Source: Coemansia sp. RSA 922 (Eukaryota > Kickxellomycota > Kickxellomycetes > Kickxellales > Kickxellaceae). From it: a DNA stretch of 64,000 nucleotides. Under the pieces are notes generated by a model. It had not been told where the DNA came from. It was given only the letters and a program-made list of their open reading frames with translations, and searched no databases. Positions 1 to 9,900 of this stretch are shown here, piece after piece. A program made the translations under genes and the position numbers. The first letter of the stretch is position 1. Each line of letters begins with the position of its first letter. The stretch is from the NCBI GenBank assembly GCA_027577415.1, contig JANBQS010000004.1, positions 25,351 through 89,350 on the forward strand, in the 5' to 3' direction.

Positions 1-713
1 GTGTCCATTGTGGCGGTATAGGCGCTGTCGCCGTGCTTCTGCCTCATAAAGTCAGTGATGTCGTAGACGCTGCCACGCAGCGCCACATAGGAGCTTTTCT
101 CGGTGCTGTGGCCAGACACGTCGTCCAGCGTCCACACGTACTCTTTGGGACACAGGATAAGGCCCAGGCCGATGATGATAAACAGCAGGAAGAACCAGAG
201 AAAGACAATAATGACGCAAATGGCAACCTTCTCGCGCCACGCCATGCGCACATCGGGTCTTTGCATACGGCCGCACCAGCTCAAGAACGGCGAGGGAATC
301 CAGAACGTTAGTATCCAAGTGAACAGCACCCACATGCGGCGGGACTTTGTTGTCTCGAGATCTTCGACGTGCTCGTGGCTGCCCTTTGCGACGTTGCCCT
401 CGCCGCCCGTGCCGCCGCCAGCCACTGCCTTGGCCGACTGCTTTTGCGCGTACGCGTCCATGCGAGCCTCCTTCTCGTCGGCGCCCGCCCCAAAGCTGCC
501 AAAGCCCGCGCGCCGGTTGTGGCCAGTGTTGTGGTTATGGCGACTACCGTCCACTGCTGCTGCCGACGACTGATCGGCAAAGGGGTTGTCAAAGCCCGTT
601 CCTCGCGCAAACCCTGCTGGGTTGTTGTGAGCCCCAAAGTCGTCCATGCTGGATGCGTTGGTATCGGGTTTGGCTCCGTAGTAAGAGTACGGCGGCTGCT
701 GACGCCTGTCCAT
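1..713 (-). CDS. Chitin synthase (division 2), N-terminal part, cut by window edge
   Basis: Plasma-membrane glycosyltransferase that makes chitin from UDP-GlcNAc; only the first 237 codons are in the window. The frame opens at an ATG at 713 (MDRRQQPPYSYYG) and runs to base 1 without a stop. Seen: a Gly/Asn-rich disordered start with an NPFADQ motif near residue 45, a WIPSPFLSWCGRMQRPDVR segment, one long hydrophobic helix (about 155-180), then the start of a cytochrome-b5-like domain (LRGSVYDITDFM). The stretch from WIPSPFLS to the b5-like domain closely matches the complete chitin synthase at 6939-10595, so the two are paralogues on the same strand about 6 kb apart. The glycosyltransferase core lies outside the window. 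The disordered N-termini differ strongly between the two proteins. Confidence 0.88.
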   Translation of the reverse strand, partial: MDRRQQPPYSYYGAKPDTNASSMDDFGAHNNPAGFARGTGFDNPFADQSSAAAVDGSRHNHNTGHNRRAGFGSFGAGADEKEARMDAYAQKQSAKAVAGGGTGGEGNVAKGSHEHVEDLETTKSRRMWVLFTWILTFWIPSPFLSWCGRMQRPDVRMAWREKVAICVIIVFLWFFLLFIIIGLGLILCPKEYVWTLDDVSGHSTEKSSYVALRGSVYDITDFMRQKHGDSAYTATMD

Positions 714-1810
714 TTGTGCGTATCGACTAGCTCAAGCCTTGAGTAAAGCCAACCAGTGTCGCTATAGCCAAGGAGGAAAAAAAAAGATTATTAATATGTC
801 AAAGAGAATAGTTAGTATCAAAAAAGCACAGGGATGTATCGACAGACTATAGCTCAAAGGCAAAGTACAGCTCAGTGTAAGATAGTGAGCAAGCATTGTT
901 GACTGCCACACGAGCCTTGACAATGGACTGCAGGCGGTGGAAGAGAAGCCGGCGGTCACACAGTGAGCAAAAAAATAAAAATAAATCACAACAACAATAT
1001 TATCTCGCTGAATACAGGGAGCACATCCTGTCTCGGACAATGAACCTGCTTTGGTGAGCACAATAAGTGGCAATTTCTCGCCGAGCATGTCCATTTACAA
1101 GAGGCGGCTGTTTGGAGATTTTGCCTCCCTCTTCGCCGCCCATGCGCTCAAAAGCCTGTCACATATTCAAGGCTATATAGGTCACTTGGTTCGCTTGCTA
1201 AATGAAATGCAAGAGCCACGCTCAAGAGGAACATTCATAGCATATATCCAACCACCTCTATGACTTGTGCTCGTCAGCTGGGTACATGCAAGCAGTATTA
1301 GTATGTGGACTGATGACGCTATGTACCTTAATATAGAGGCCAAGTAAGAACGGCAAAGAAGTCAAGCCAGGCGTTGCCCTCCTAAAGATACTAACAAGAC
1401 CGAGTAAGTGTATAAAAGAAACAAAAAGAGGAAAAGGAGCTAAAGGACAAGAGGTGCAAGAAGCTGGTGGGTTAACTGGGTCTAATGCAAATGTCGTTCA
1501 AGTGGAGGAGGCGCGCGTATCAGTGCCTCGATCCGTAAGATTGGGCGGCGACTGAGCCAGGTGGTGGGAGAAACTCTTGCTTAGCGCTGGGACATCGAGG
1601 ATGCAACTGCAGAAAGAAGAAAAAAAAGATCATTGTTGTGGCGCTGTGAGAAAAAAAAAAATATGTTGCAGATGGCTCTGACATATGCGGGAGCTGGTCC
1701 TTTGTCCATGAGGTTCATTGTGCATCTCATCTGCCTTTATTGACCGAACACAGCGCAATAGTATTCCTTCCAACTCGAGCTGCCTGAATGAGCCGAGCCG
1801 AATCGCAGTG
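714..1810. other. Intergenic region, no gene seen
   Basis: Divergent spacer between the partial chitin synthase (minus) and PCNA (plus). It contains A-runs near 777-785 and 1650-1660. The open frames here are short and resemble nothing I know. It presumably holds the chitin synthase promoter and 5' leader near 714-1100 and the distal PCNA promoter. Confidence 0.5.
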
Positions 1811-1842
1811 ACGCGTACGCGTTGATCTCTATCAACGCGTAC
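1811..1842. promoter_or_regulatory. MCB (MluI cell-cycle box) cluster in a perfect palindrome upstream of PCNA
   Basis: Three ACGCGT hexamers at 1811-1816, 1817-1822 and 1835-1840. The last two lie in a perfect 12-bp inverted repeat (1815-1826 and 1831-1842, 4-nt spacer CTCT). The cluster starts about 197 bp and ends about 166 bp before the PCNA ATG. ACGCGT is the known binding site of MBF (Mbp1/Swi6, Cdc10/Res in fission yeast), which drives G1/S genes including PCNA in ascomycetes. Use of the site here is inferred from position and gene identity. Confidence 0.8.
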
Positions 1843-2007
1843 AATTTTTTTTGTACGCGGTTGTTGATTGTTTTTTTTCTCTTGAAAACCCGCCCTCTCG
1901 CTTTCTTTTGCCTTTCCATCATTTTTATTTATTTACTATTTTTCTCACTTAAATTAAAGCTTTGCTCGCTAATTGGAACTGCATTTCCAAACAGAAAAGA
2001 AACCATC

Positions 2008-2802
2008 ATGATCGAAGCTACTCTTCCCCAGGCGTCTCTACTCAAGAAGATTATCGAAGCTGTCAAGGAGCTTGTCGATGAGGCCAACTTTGACTTTTCC
2101 GAGACTGGCATCAGACTGCAGGCCATGGACAAGTCGCACGTTGCCCTCTCCTTCCTCCACTTGCGCGAGGAGGGCTTTAGCGAGTACCGCTGCGATCGCG
2201 CACAGACTCTGGGCATCGGTCTCGGGTCGCTGAGCAAGATTCTCAAGTGTGCTGCCAACGACGACCAAGTACAGATCAAGGCCTCGGACTCGGCAGAGAC
2301 CCTCGAGCTGGCGTTTGAGAGTTCTAGCAAGGACCGCGTGAGCGAGTTTAAGCTGAAGCTCATGGACATTGACACTGACTCGGTTGATGTTCCCGATATG
2401 GATTACCAGGCCACCGTGTCTATGAGCTCGCAGGAGTTTGCTCGTATTGTTCGTGACCTCCTCAGCATCGGCGACACTGTCAGCATTGACGCTACTAAGC
2501 AGGGCGTCAGGTTCTCTGCTTCCGGCGATGACGGTAAGGGCAGCATCTTGCTCAAGCACCAAAAGACTGTTGACGACGAGAAGAACACGCCCGCCAACAC
2601 CACCGTTCAGATCAACGAACCCGTGAGCCACTCGCTTGCCCTCAAGTACCTGTCCAACTTTGCCAAGGCCGCTCCCCTGGCTGAGCGCGTCACCATTAAC
2701 CTTATCGAGGACGCCCCTGTCATGTTCGAGTTCAAGATCTCCGATATCGGCCACATTCGCTTCTACCTCGCTCCTCAGATCGACGAGGACATGGATATCT
2801 AA
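2008..2802 (+). CDS. POL30: Proliferating cell nuclear antigen (DNA sliding clamp)
   Basis: Homotrimeric clamp that tethers DNA polymerases and repair factors to DNA in the nucleus. 264 aa, close to the usual 258-261. The start MIEATLPQASLLKKIIEAVK and the segment with DFSETGIRLQAMDKSHVALS are typical of PCNA. Lys164, the residue modified by ubiquitin or SUMO in yeast and human PCNA, is present at the same number (DATKQGV). The interdomain loop is around 120-135, and the C-terminus YLAPQIDED matches the conserved YLAPK end. The open frame extends upstream to 1822 without an ATG, so the ATG at 2008 is the start. No intron. The upstream MCB palindrome suggests G1/S-regulated transcription. Assignment is secure. 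Confidence 0.98.
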   Translation: MIEATLPQASLLKKIIEAVKELVDEANFDFSETGIRLQAMDKSHVALSFLHLREEGFSEYRCDRAQTLGIGLGSLSKILKCAANDDQVQIKASDSAETLELAFESSSKDRVSEFKLKLMDIDTDSVDVPDMDYQATVSMSSQEFARIVRDLLSIGDTVSIDATKQGVRFSASGDDGKGSILLKHQKTVDDEKNTPANTTVQINEPVSHSLALKYLSNFAKAAPLAERVTINLIEDAPVMFEFKISDIGHIRFYLAPQIDEDMDI

Positions 2803-3340
2803 GTCTTTTCTTCCTTTACGCTAGTTGTTCTTTTTTTTTCTTCTCCGGTTTGCTTTGAATTTCTAAATTCAACACTGTTATTTTTTTCTTTGCCGATGTT
2901 GTTGCCGAGCTTTTGTGCGGCACGTCGCTTGTGACTGCGGGATTGTCGCCAGTCTTTCTCTTCTTCGCTTTGTGCTTCGCCTAGTTTGCTTAGCATCCTC
3001 GTCCACAAATAACCAAGTCTCGGCTTTGTACACGCTTTTTTCCATGGAATGTTTTTTTTTTACCAAACGGCTTCTCCCGATAGTAAGGGCAACGGTGCTT
3101 ACCAATTCCTTCTGGAGCTGACACATCGCGTCTTTTCTCAAAGGGGCTTTCTTGGAAGCCTTCTTCGGAGCAACAAAGTCTCACTTATAGTGCTTTCCTT
3201 GTCCACAGCGTACACTATGTTGCTTTGGCGCTTCCCGTTAAAAAGAAAGCGCCTCAAAGTAACCACTATAGAAAGTCCACTTGAAGAAAAAAAGTGTTCT
3301 TTGAAGCCGGCTCCCTTATGCTTTGTTGGCTTCACAGAGG
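2803..3340. other. Intergenic region, no gene seen
   Basis: PCNA 3' end followed by T-rich and A-rich stretches up to the TATA box of the next gene. Short open frames on both strands look like chance frames. Confidence 0.5.
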
Positions 3341-3349
3341 TATAAAAAG
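3341..3349 (+). promoter_or_regulatory. TATA box of the small orphan gene at 3450
   Basis: TATAAAAAG 109 bp before the ATG. The same box, or a close variant, lies 79-125 bp upstream of most other small orphan genes in this window. I did not see one in front of the housekeeping genes. Confidence 0.65.
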
Positions 3350-3449
3350 CCAGGCAACCCCGCTGTAATTTCTCCAGTGCTTGATATACATTATCATTCA
3401 GCTTTCCAATTCTTAGCCATTAAAGTACACTTGAGCTAATACTACCACT

Positions 3450-3809
3450 ATGAGCAATAACAGCAACCCGAACTCTATCTTTTACATCCATGTTGGCGAT
3501 GGTGCAACTACCGGTGGATTTTTCCTTATTGATCGCACCCATGTCAAGAATGTTGATAACTTGGTTGAAGCAGAGAGAGTTGCTAGAACCATGCCTAATA
3601 TCACGTTTAACGATATAAATTCAGGTAATGGAGACACTCGCATTCAGCTGGATATTGGCTTTAGGAGGATTGGCGACTCTGGTGTAATTGAGTTTATGAT
3701 CGACCCTGCTTGCAAGTACATAATTGCTGGAAACAGTGCTAGTGTTGATGCCAGAATTGCAGACTTTAACATTTCTCAGTTCGATGCTATTCGTGCGAGC
3801 AATCCATAG
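3450..3809 (+). CDS. Small orphan protein, family A (solitary member)
   Basis: 119 aa, function unknown. No signal peptide or membrane segment. It begins with a beta-strand-like SIFYIHVGDGATT and has a C-terminal block DPACKYIIAGNSASVD. Both blocks match the four small proteins at 26.1-30.7 kb (IIYVLAKEDLTV near the start; DxxCKYIIAGKxSDI or DDACEIIVVGKEGDI near the end). The central IQLDIGFRRI also aligns with their IQVSRNYTYI. It is therefore a remote, plus-strand member of that family, about 22 kb away. A clear TATA box precedes it. The leader between TATA and ATG is short and has no upstream ATG. I do not recognise the family. Confidence 0.75.
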   Translation: MSNNSNPNSIFYIHVGDGATTGGFFLIDRTHVKNVDNLVEAERVARTMPNITFNDINSGNGDTRIQLDIGFRRIGDSGVIEFMIDPACKYIIAGNSASVDARIADFNISQFDAIRASNP

Positions 3810-4565
3810 GGATTTGACAGATAACGAGTCTGAGAACGTTAGGAATATCGCATACTTACGCGCTGCAAGTACTTGATATTAAACTTGAGATATTTGTAGC
3901 CTGGTTCATAGCTATGAGAGTTTTTGCTCAGACCCACTTATTTACTGCACATCTACGATTGCTTGGACTTATATCTAATTCATAGGCCAGGTAACAGTAA
4001 TCGTAGTCATAGTTTGGTTGTTTCAAGTTCTATTATAGTTTAATGACATTATACAATATTATAATACTTTTCAAAACCTGGAAATGCTCCAACTGCTTAT
4101 CGTTCTCTACTAAATGAATGTAGCACTCTTGTAAAGGAGTAGTTGATCCAAAGTCTAGCACTGCAAGCTGACTTGACTGTAATACCTTCAGTCGCATGGC
4201 GCTTTTCCTTCCAACAAAACGTACTTGTGTAAGAGGGCAATGTGCATTCATTATTGCAGGAAGAAAGGACGTGGTTGACGTTATGGTCGCCGACATGGAG
4301 AACAAAAACAAAGCGAATACAAAAAGTGAAATACAAAGCAAAGGATTAAGCGACGACGATGAGGTAGATATATCGCAGTAGCTGAATATCTAAAATTTAA
4401 TAGAGCTGGCAAAACCCTCAAACACATTATAGGCTACAATTGTCGAGCGCTATTTGACTTGAATAGTCGACTACTCGTTCATGACAAGTAATGTAAAGTT
4501 ATTGAGAATATGTTCCAATATTGATAAATAAATATATTGTTGCCGTGGATAGTAGTGAAGAGCAT
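3810..4565. other. Intergenic region, no gene seen
   Basis: AT-rich spacer between two convergent genes, the orphan gene at 3450 and the HSF-type gene. Minus-strand frames in 4033-4341 overlap each other and look like chance frames. Confidence 0.45.
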
Positions 4566-5526
4566 TTAGTTCTTGCGAGGAGGAGCGGTGCGTATAATGT
4601 CCTTGAGGAGCCCAGGTTCGTCGCGTATAAACTTGTCATGCTGCAGCACAGTCCACACAACGCCGTTCTCGTCGGGGATGCGGTGTCTGCCATCGGACAT
4701 CAGCTTAAAACCATGCGAGTAGAAATTTCTCATTGCTGATGTCCGCCCTGACATGCTGAATCCCATGTCGACAAGTGTGTCGACAAAAAATTCCCAATTG
4801 CCTATAAGCAATTGGTCTCCATCGTCGCTCCACTTGACCCAAGAGCTATAGTCATTATTGTTAACAATTCTAGAGCAAACAAATACAAAAACATATGTCA
4901 AATTTTCCAGTTAGAAATTAGCAGACAAGTCGCGGGCATTACTTACAAAAACACTAGCACAAGTGCTGCGGGTTTACTTACCTGTAAATGGCGTATTTGA
5001 AAGCCATGGCTGGTTTTTTTGGCTTATGGCGAGCAGTAGTGGCATAAGAGGAAAGGGATGGTAACGACAACGGGTGACCCTGTGTAGGTGCGGGTGTGAT
5101 AGGGTCCGCAGCCAATACAGGCGATGGTGTGGGCAAGTATTCTGGTACAAAAGGCTGAGCCACGGCTCTAGGCATGTTCACAACAATGTTGTTAAGGGTA
5201 GGTCGACTAACCACGTCGCTAATGGTCTCGTCGGCGCTATAAAGGCTTGGGTGGGATTCCGTAGCACCAGAGGAAGCCGGGTGACTGCTGTTGGAGGCTG
5301 GGTCGAGGCTAGCTTCAGCCGCGGGTAGGAGTAGGGCAAGAGGTTGTTCCGAACAGTTGCGGGTATGTTGGCTGGTGTTTTGAATGCTTGGCCTGCTTCG
5401 TGACCGAGTGCGGCTGCTAACACTCTCAGCGTTGCTGTCGGTGGCAAGAGAATCGTCGACTGTATTTTGGCGCCTCTTTTTGGCGCTTAGTTCAGCAGCA
5501 GTAAGTGTGTTCCGCTTGCGACTCAT
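4566..5526 (-). CDS. HSF-type DNA-binding domain protein, two exons
   Basis: Probable nuclear transcription regulator, 282 aa. Exon 1 is 5526-4982 and exon 2 is 4869-4566. The 112-nt intron (4981-4870) has a CAG|GTAAGT donor, a TTTCTAAC branch-like site and a CTCTAG acceptor. Splicing joins AFKYAIYR to IVNNNDYSSWVKWS in frame. The C-terminal 110 residues fit an HSF-type winged helix: W.KWSDDGDQLLI, then F...L...GFS...SAMRNFYSHGFK, W.VLQHDKFIRDEPGLL. This corresponds to the family's IxWSxxGxSF, NFxSFVRQLNxYGF and FxHPxFxRG/D elements. Residues 1-170 are Ser/Thr/Pro-rich with a basic KKRRQ near the start, so disordered and possibly carrying a nuclear signal. No trimerisation coiled coil is seen, so it is an HSF-like factor rather than canonical Hsf1. 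A second GTAAGT lies at 4946-4941 and could act as an alternative donor. Confidence 0.8.
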
Positions 5527-6938
5527 ATTTTTTTACTTGTAGGTCCGGCGTGCAGAGAATAAAACGTGTTCCTATAGCAAAAACTGAAAAGCGGGCAGGA
5601 AAAAGTACCTAAAAACAAGTGGTATTGGGCAATATTGAAATACGTATTAGCCAGAATAAGAGTGCAAGAGGGCAAAAATATTTTTTCGATTTTTATATAA
5701 GAAAAAAGTAGTCTTTTTTATTACTCTTGATGTGCGCGCATGGGGGGTGGGGGTTGCGGCGATCATGCCCTACGCCCTGGGCGACCAAACCTCTCGTTGA
5801 CAACTCGGAGAAAAATGCGCAAGCATTCTTTTTGACTTGTCATTTTTGCCAGCTCTTAATTTGCTCCCGCCAAAGCATGGGTTGATTTTTGGCCTATCAA
5901 TTACCAAGGTCTGACTACGCATTAAAGCCAGCACTCGGCCGTCAGGTGACAAGTAGGCGCCTGTATTCTATTGCCATACGTCGACGCCTGGCTCCAAAAC
6001 GCGAGAAAGCAGCCCGCCCCCTACGTATCCTCCACTAAGATTAAAGGCCTCGCATATCTTATCGTATCTCATCTGTTGCCATTTTGAACGCCGGCCAAGA
6101 AAAGGCTCTCTCATTCTCATGACCACGGGGGCTTAGGCGCCTGTGTCCTTCGCAGCGGCGAGAGGGTGTTCTCAACAGAAAAAAAATTGGACGTCATCTA
6201 AATGAAACGAATGGTACGTAGTGGCCAGTTACGACACCATGTTCTATTTTTGACATTCAACGATGTGCCGCACACATGGCAAACACGGCAGAAACAATGA
6301 CCCGCTCTCTCCTTGATTGTCCACCGCGCCCAATCGCCAAATTGGGCAAGCGGCTCCAAGGTTCACAATACGCCTGTCTCTCTCTTTTTCTTTTGGCACG
6401 GTTGGTTTATTTTTGCTGACAAAGAAATCAACGGCTAGTGTCTCAATTGCCGACTGTATTCACAAAAAGACGGTCAGTACCTACGTATCTATCAGCTGTA
6501 GAGCAATTTACGTGAGGTAAAATAATATCAAGGTAGCAGGACGCGTGAACGTAGCTCTGTCGGCATACAACAGCGCACATTGTTGCCACGATAAAGCCGA
6601 CTACAACTTTAAAAGTGCGCTTGACTAAACTGAGCGGAGGCAAAGGAACACAGAGAGAGAAGGGACTGGTGGAATTTTCTCTTTCTCATTCCCGAGTACA
6701 CTCACAATTACAGCTTTTACTCTACATGCCAACTTATGCATGCATGTCGGATACCCTGGGGTTGGGAGTCACATTACATAGATCAACTTGGAAACAGCGA
6801 TCGTCATGCATGCGGACCATGGCGCACTACCACTGGACAGTGCCAGGGGCGTCACCAATGACGTACGACAAAAAAGTGTATCACCAAGCTTCATCAGCAC
6901 TCCTATCACAGTGTAGGTTTATAATTTGACAACAGCTC
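5527..6938. other. Intergenic region, no gene seen
   Basis: 1.4 kb upstream of the HSF-type gene and downstream of the chitin synthase. Contains a G-rich run near 5741-5757 and a single ACGCGT at 6541. No RNA gene, repeat or protein match recognised. Confidence 0.45.
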
Positions 6939-9900
6939 CTAAATGGCGCCAGAAAGCATACGATCTATAACATCGCTAATAAAGTCCTTGCGACTACTCA
7001 GGTCGATGTTAAACTCTTGCGCCAACTGCTGCCGTATCTTCTTTTTGGTCATCGTAGTCAAGTCAGACGTAGCCAATATGCGACGCGTAGCCTCGATAAG
7101 TTGGCCATCTAGCGGCATCGTCTCAAGGTTCTGGCCATTGCTTTGGTCGTAGTAATCGACACCAGCTGGCGCGATATACGAGGACATGGGACGCTGTTGT
7201 TGCGGCGTTTCGGGAGTGCCGTTGGGCATAGTATAGTCGGGAATACCAGCTTGGCCCATATACCCGCCATTAAGCGGCGTAGTGGCAACTATTGTGTGCG
7301 GACGACTTGCACTCATGCTTGGCGGAGACGGCGAACGCGCACCAGGCATGGCTGCATAGATCGACTCGTGGCCTCCCATGGTGCGGTCCATGTGGCCAAC
7401 AGATACAGACGAGCGTGTGGTCGCCATGCCGTATGGCGACGCAAATGTGTTTTGCAGGTGGCCATTCACAGTGGCCATCGAGTAGCGATAGTCACCGTTG
7501 ACTGGCACTTGCATGGCCATAGTCGGTGTAGCCGCCCGAGACATCGTGTACTGCCCATTATGAGGAACTTGCGCAATAACCGAGGGCGCATTAGGATAGC
7601 CGTACATACTGCCAGTGCGCATATGATTCATGACCGCAGCGTTGGCAGCCGCCGACTGTCTACTATACAACGACATACGTTCATCGTCTCTACTCGATGA
7701 CCCAGCATGGGGGTTCATATTAGGAGGTGGTGCGTTGAGTACACCAGCGGCGGCCAACTCGACTTCATATTCAATCCACCGACGCTGCGGGATAGACGCT
7801 GGATCGAACGGCTTATCGTCCTTGATGATGATTTTGCGCTTGCCATCACCGACAACGACACGCGTGTTACCCCACGAAAAGTCGTCAAAGTGCCAGAATG
7901 AATAGATAGGCAGCACAAATGACCACAGCGGGTACGCCAAAAGGTAGATAAACATCCATCCGACATGTTGCCACTCGCGACGCAGAATAAAGATAATCGC
8001 CTGTACACCATAGATGGCTCCAATGAGGATAAGCGAGATGTAGCCGACATCAGCAAGGCCAGTCACAGCAACGTAGATAAGGTACGCAAAGTAGAAAAGC
8101 GTAGTTGGCATCGTGATGGTACCAAACAAATCAAGGAACACGACGAAGCGCATCGAGAAGCAACAGAACCCGCACATGTCAGGCAAGAACATGAGCTCAG
8201 CCAAGTTGTGGATAGTCGAGTTGATCCAGCGACGACGCTGCGACAGGAGCACGGCCCACTTTTCCGGCGCTATGGTCTTGCATTTGGCGTCCTGGATGAA
8301 TTTGAGCTTGTACTGCGGGAAGTGCTTCATCATCAGCGTCGTCAAGTAGCGGTCCTCGCCCAGAGACAGCAAGTTCTTCTTGTGCAGTGTGTCGACGTGT
8401 AGCTCCGAGTACGCATCCAGCACAGGTTTGGCAACAAGTAGGGGCTTGCCGTCGCTGCTACGTAGGCGATACATGCAGAAGCAGCCAGGAAGACAAGTGA
8501 CGGATCCGAACAGCGACTCGAAGGCCTTGGCCATATGATGCGAGATAAAGTACTCGTAGACCTGCATCATCGTCGTCCAGCTCTTGTTCTCGTTGCCCAG
8601 CATCGTTTCGCCACAGATACCGGCAATGCGCTGGTCGGACGAGCATGCGGCAATTAGGCGAGAAAGCGAGTCTGGCATGACTTCAGTATCAGCGTCGACC
8701 TGCAAGATGTACTCAAAGCTGCTTGGCTCGATACCGATAATATGGCGAATCTGGTGGTACATCTCGAGCTCCAACGGCGTCATGGGCAGGTCAAAGTGCA
8801 CCTTGTTGAAGAACGCCATGAGCAAGATCTGCGAGTCGCGCTTGCCACGGTTACCCGACCGATTGGACTCGTCGATAGTGCCGACCTTGACAACAACCAT
8901 GAACGGCACGACGTGTCCTTCGAACTCGTACAAGCCCGAGTACACCTTGCCGATGTTGTGACGGCGCGAGCCCTCAGCGATAGCCAGGTAGTCACGGCCA
9001 GGCGGATCATATTCAGGGTCGACACCCAGGATATCGAGTACGATGCGTGGCGTCGACCGGTCGTTACCAGAGCCGACGATGTTGCCGTCGCAGATAATAA
9101 ACATCAGCCTATGCTTATCGTCGTACTCAAGAGCAGCCAACGAATCGATAGTTTTAATCAAGCTCGCCTCGTCTTCCGTGTAGCAAGGAACTTGGCAAAT
9201 AACGAACTTGCTCGGAGTGATAGGCCGATTCTTGGCACCGAACTGTAACGCCGTAACGAATTTAACCAAAACAATGGTCATCAGAATGCAAGCAAATGCC
9301 AACAACATATAGTTAGTGAAGAGGCACCGCACGCTCTGACGGTCGTCGACTTTACCCACGTAGAAGAGGTTCTTCATACAGTTGTAGTTGGCTTGGTGCT
9401 CGCTGGGACTCCACTGGATACGATCCCACTCTTTGGTAATATCCGTCGTGCCGGCGCCCTTGTCGTCAAAGATATTCTCAATGTGGTTACTCAAGAACCG
9501 CCACTTGGAGTCAGTGTTGCCCGGATACTCGATAGTAGCAAAGTAGTCCTCGAGATTATAGACCTCCTTGTTGATGATACGCCAGTATTTGCCCTGGTCC
9601 TTGTGCATGCTGTTGACCCAGTCGTAGTCCCACACGACGTCGCCCTTTTTGAACAGGTTGAGCGTAGGCAACACGTATTTGACGTAAAAGCCCTGGTCGC
9701 TAAGCTCCTTCGAACTGGGCATAGACCCGACCTTGTGAGTAAAGGGGAAGGTCTGTAGAGCGGTAACATCGGCGACATTCAAATACATGGAGTAATTCGG
9801 GTCACTCTTTTTTGAGACTAGACCCGAGCACGCAGTTCTGATAGCGACCGGGAACGAGGCGTTGACGTCCAAACCGGCGTACATAACCATGAGATCCTTT

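Noticed and set aside
1822..2007. N-terminal extension of PCNA by 62 codons
   Set aside because: It has no ATG, runs through the MCB palindrome and T-rich leader, and PCNA is complete without it.
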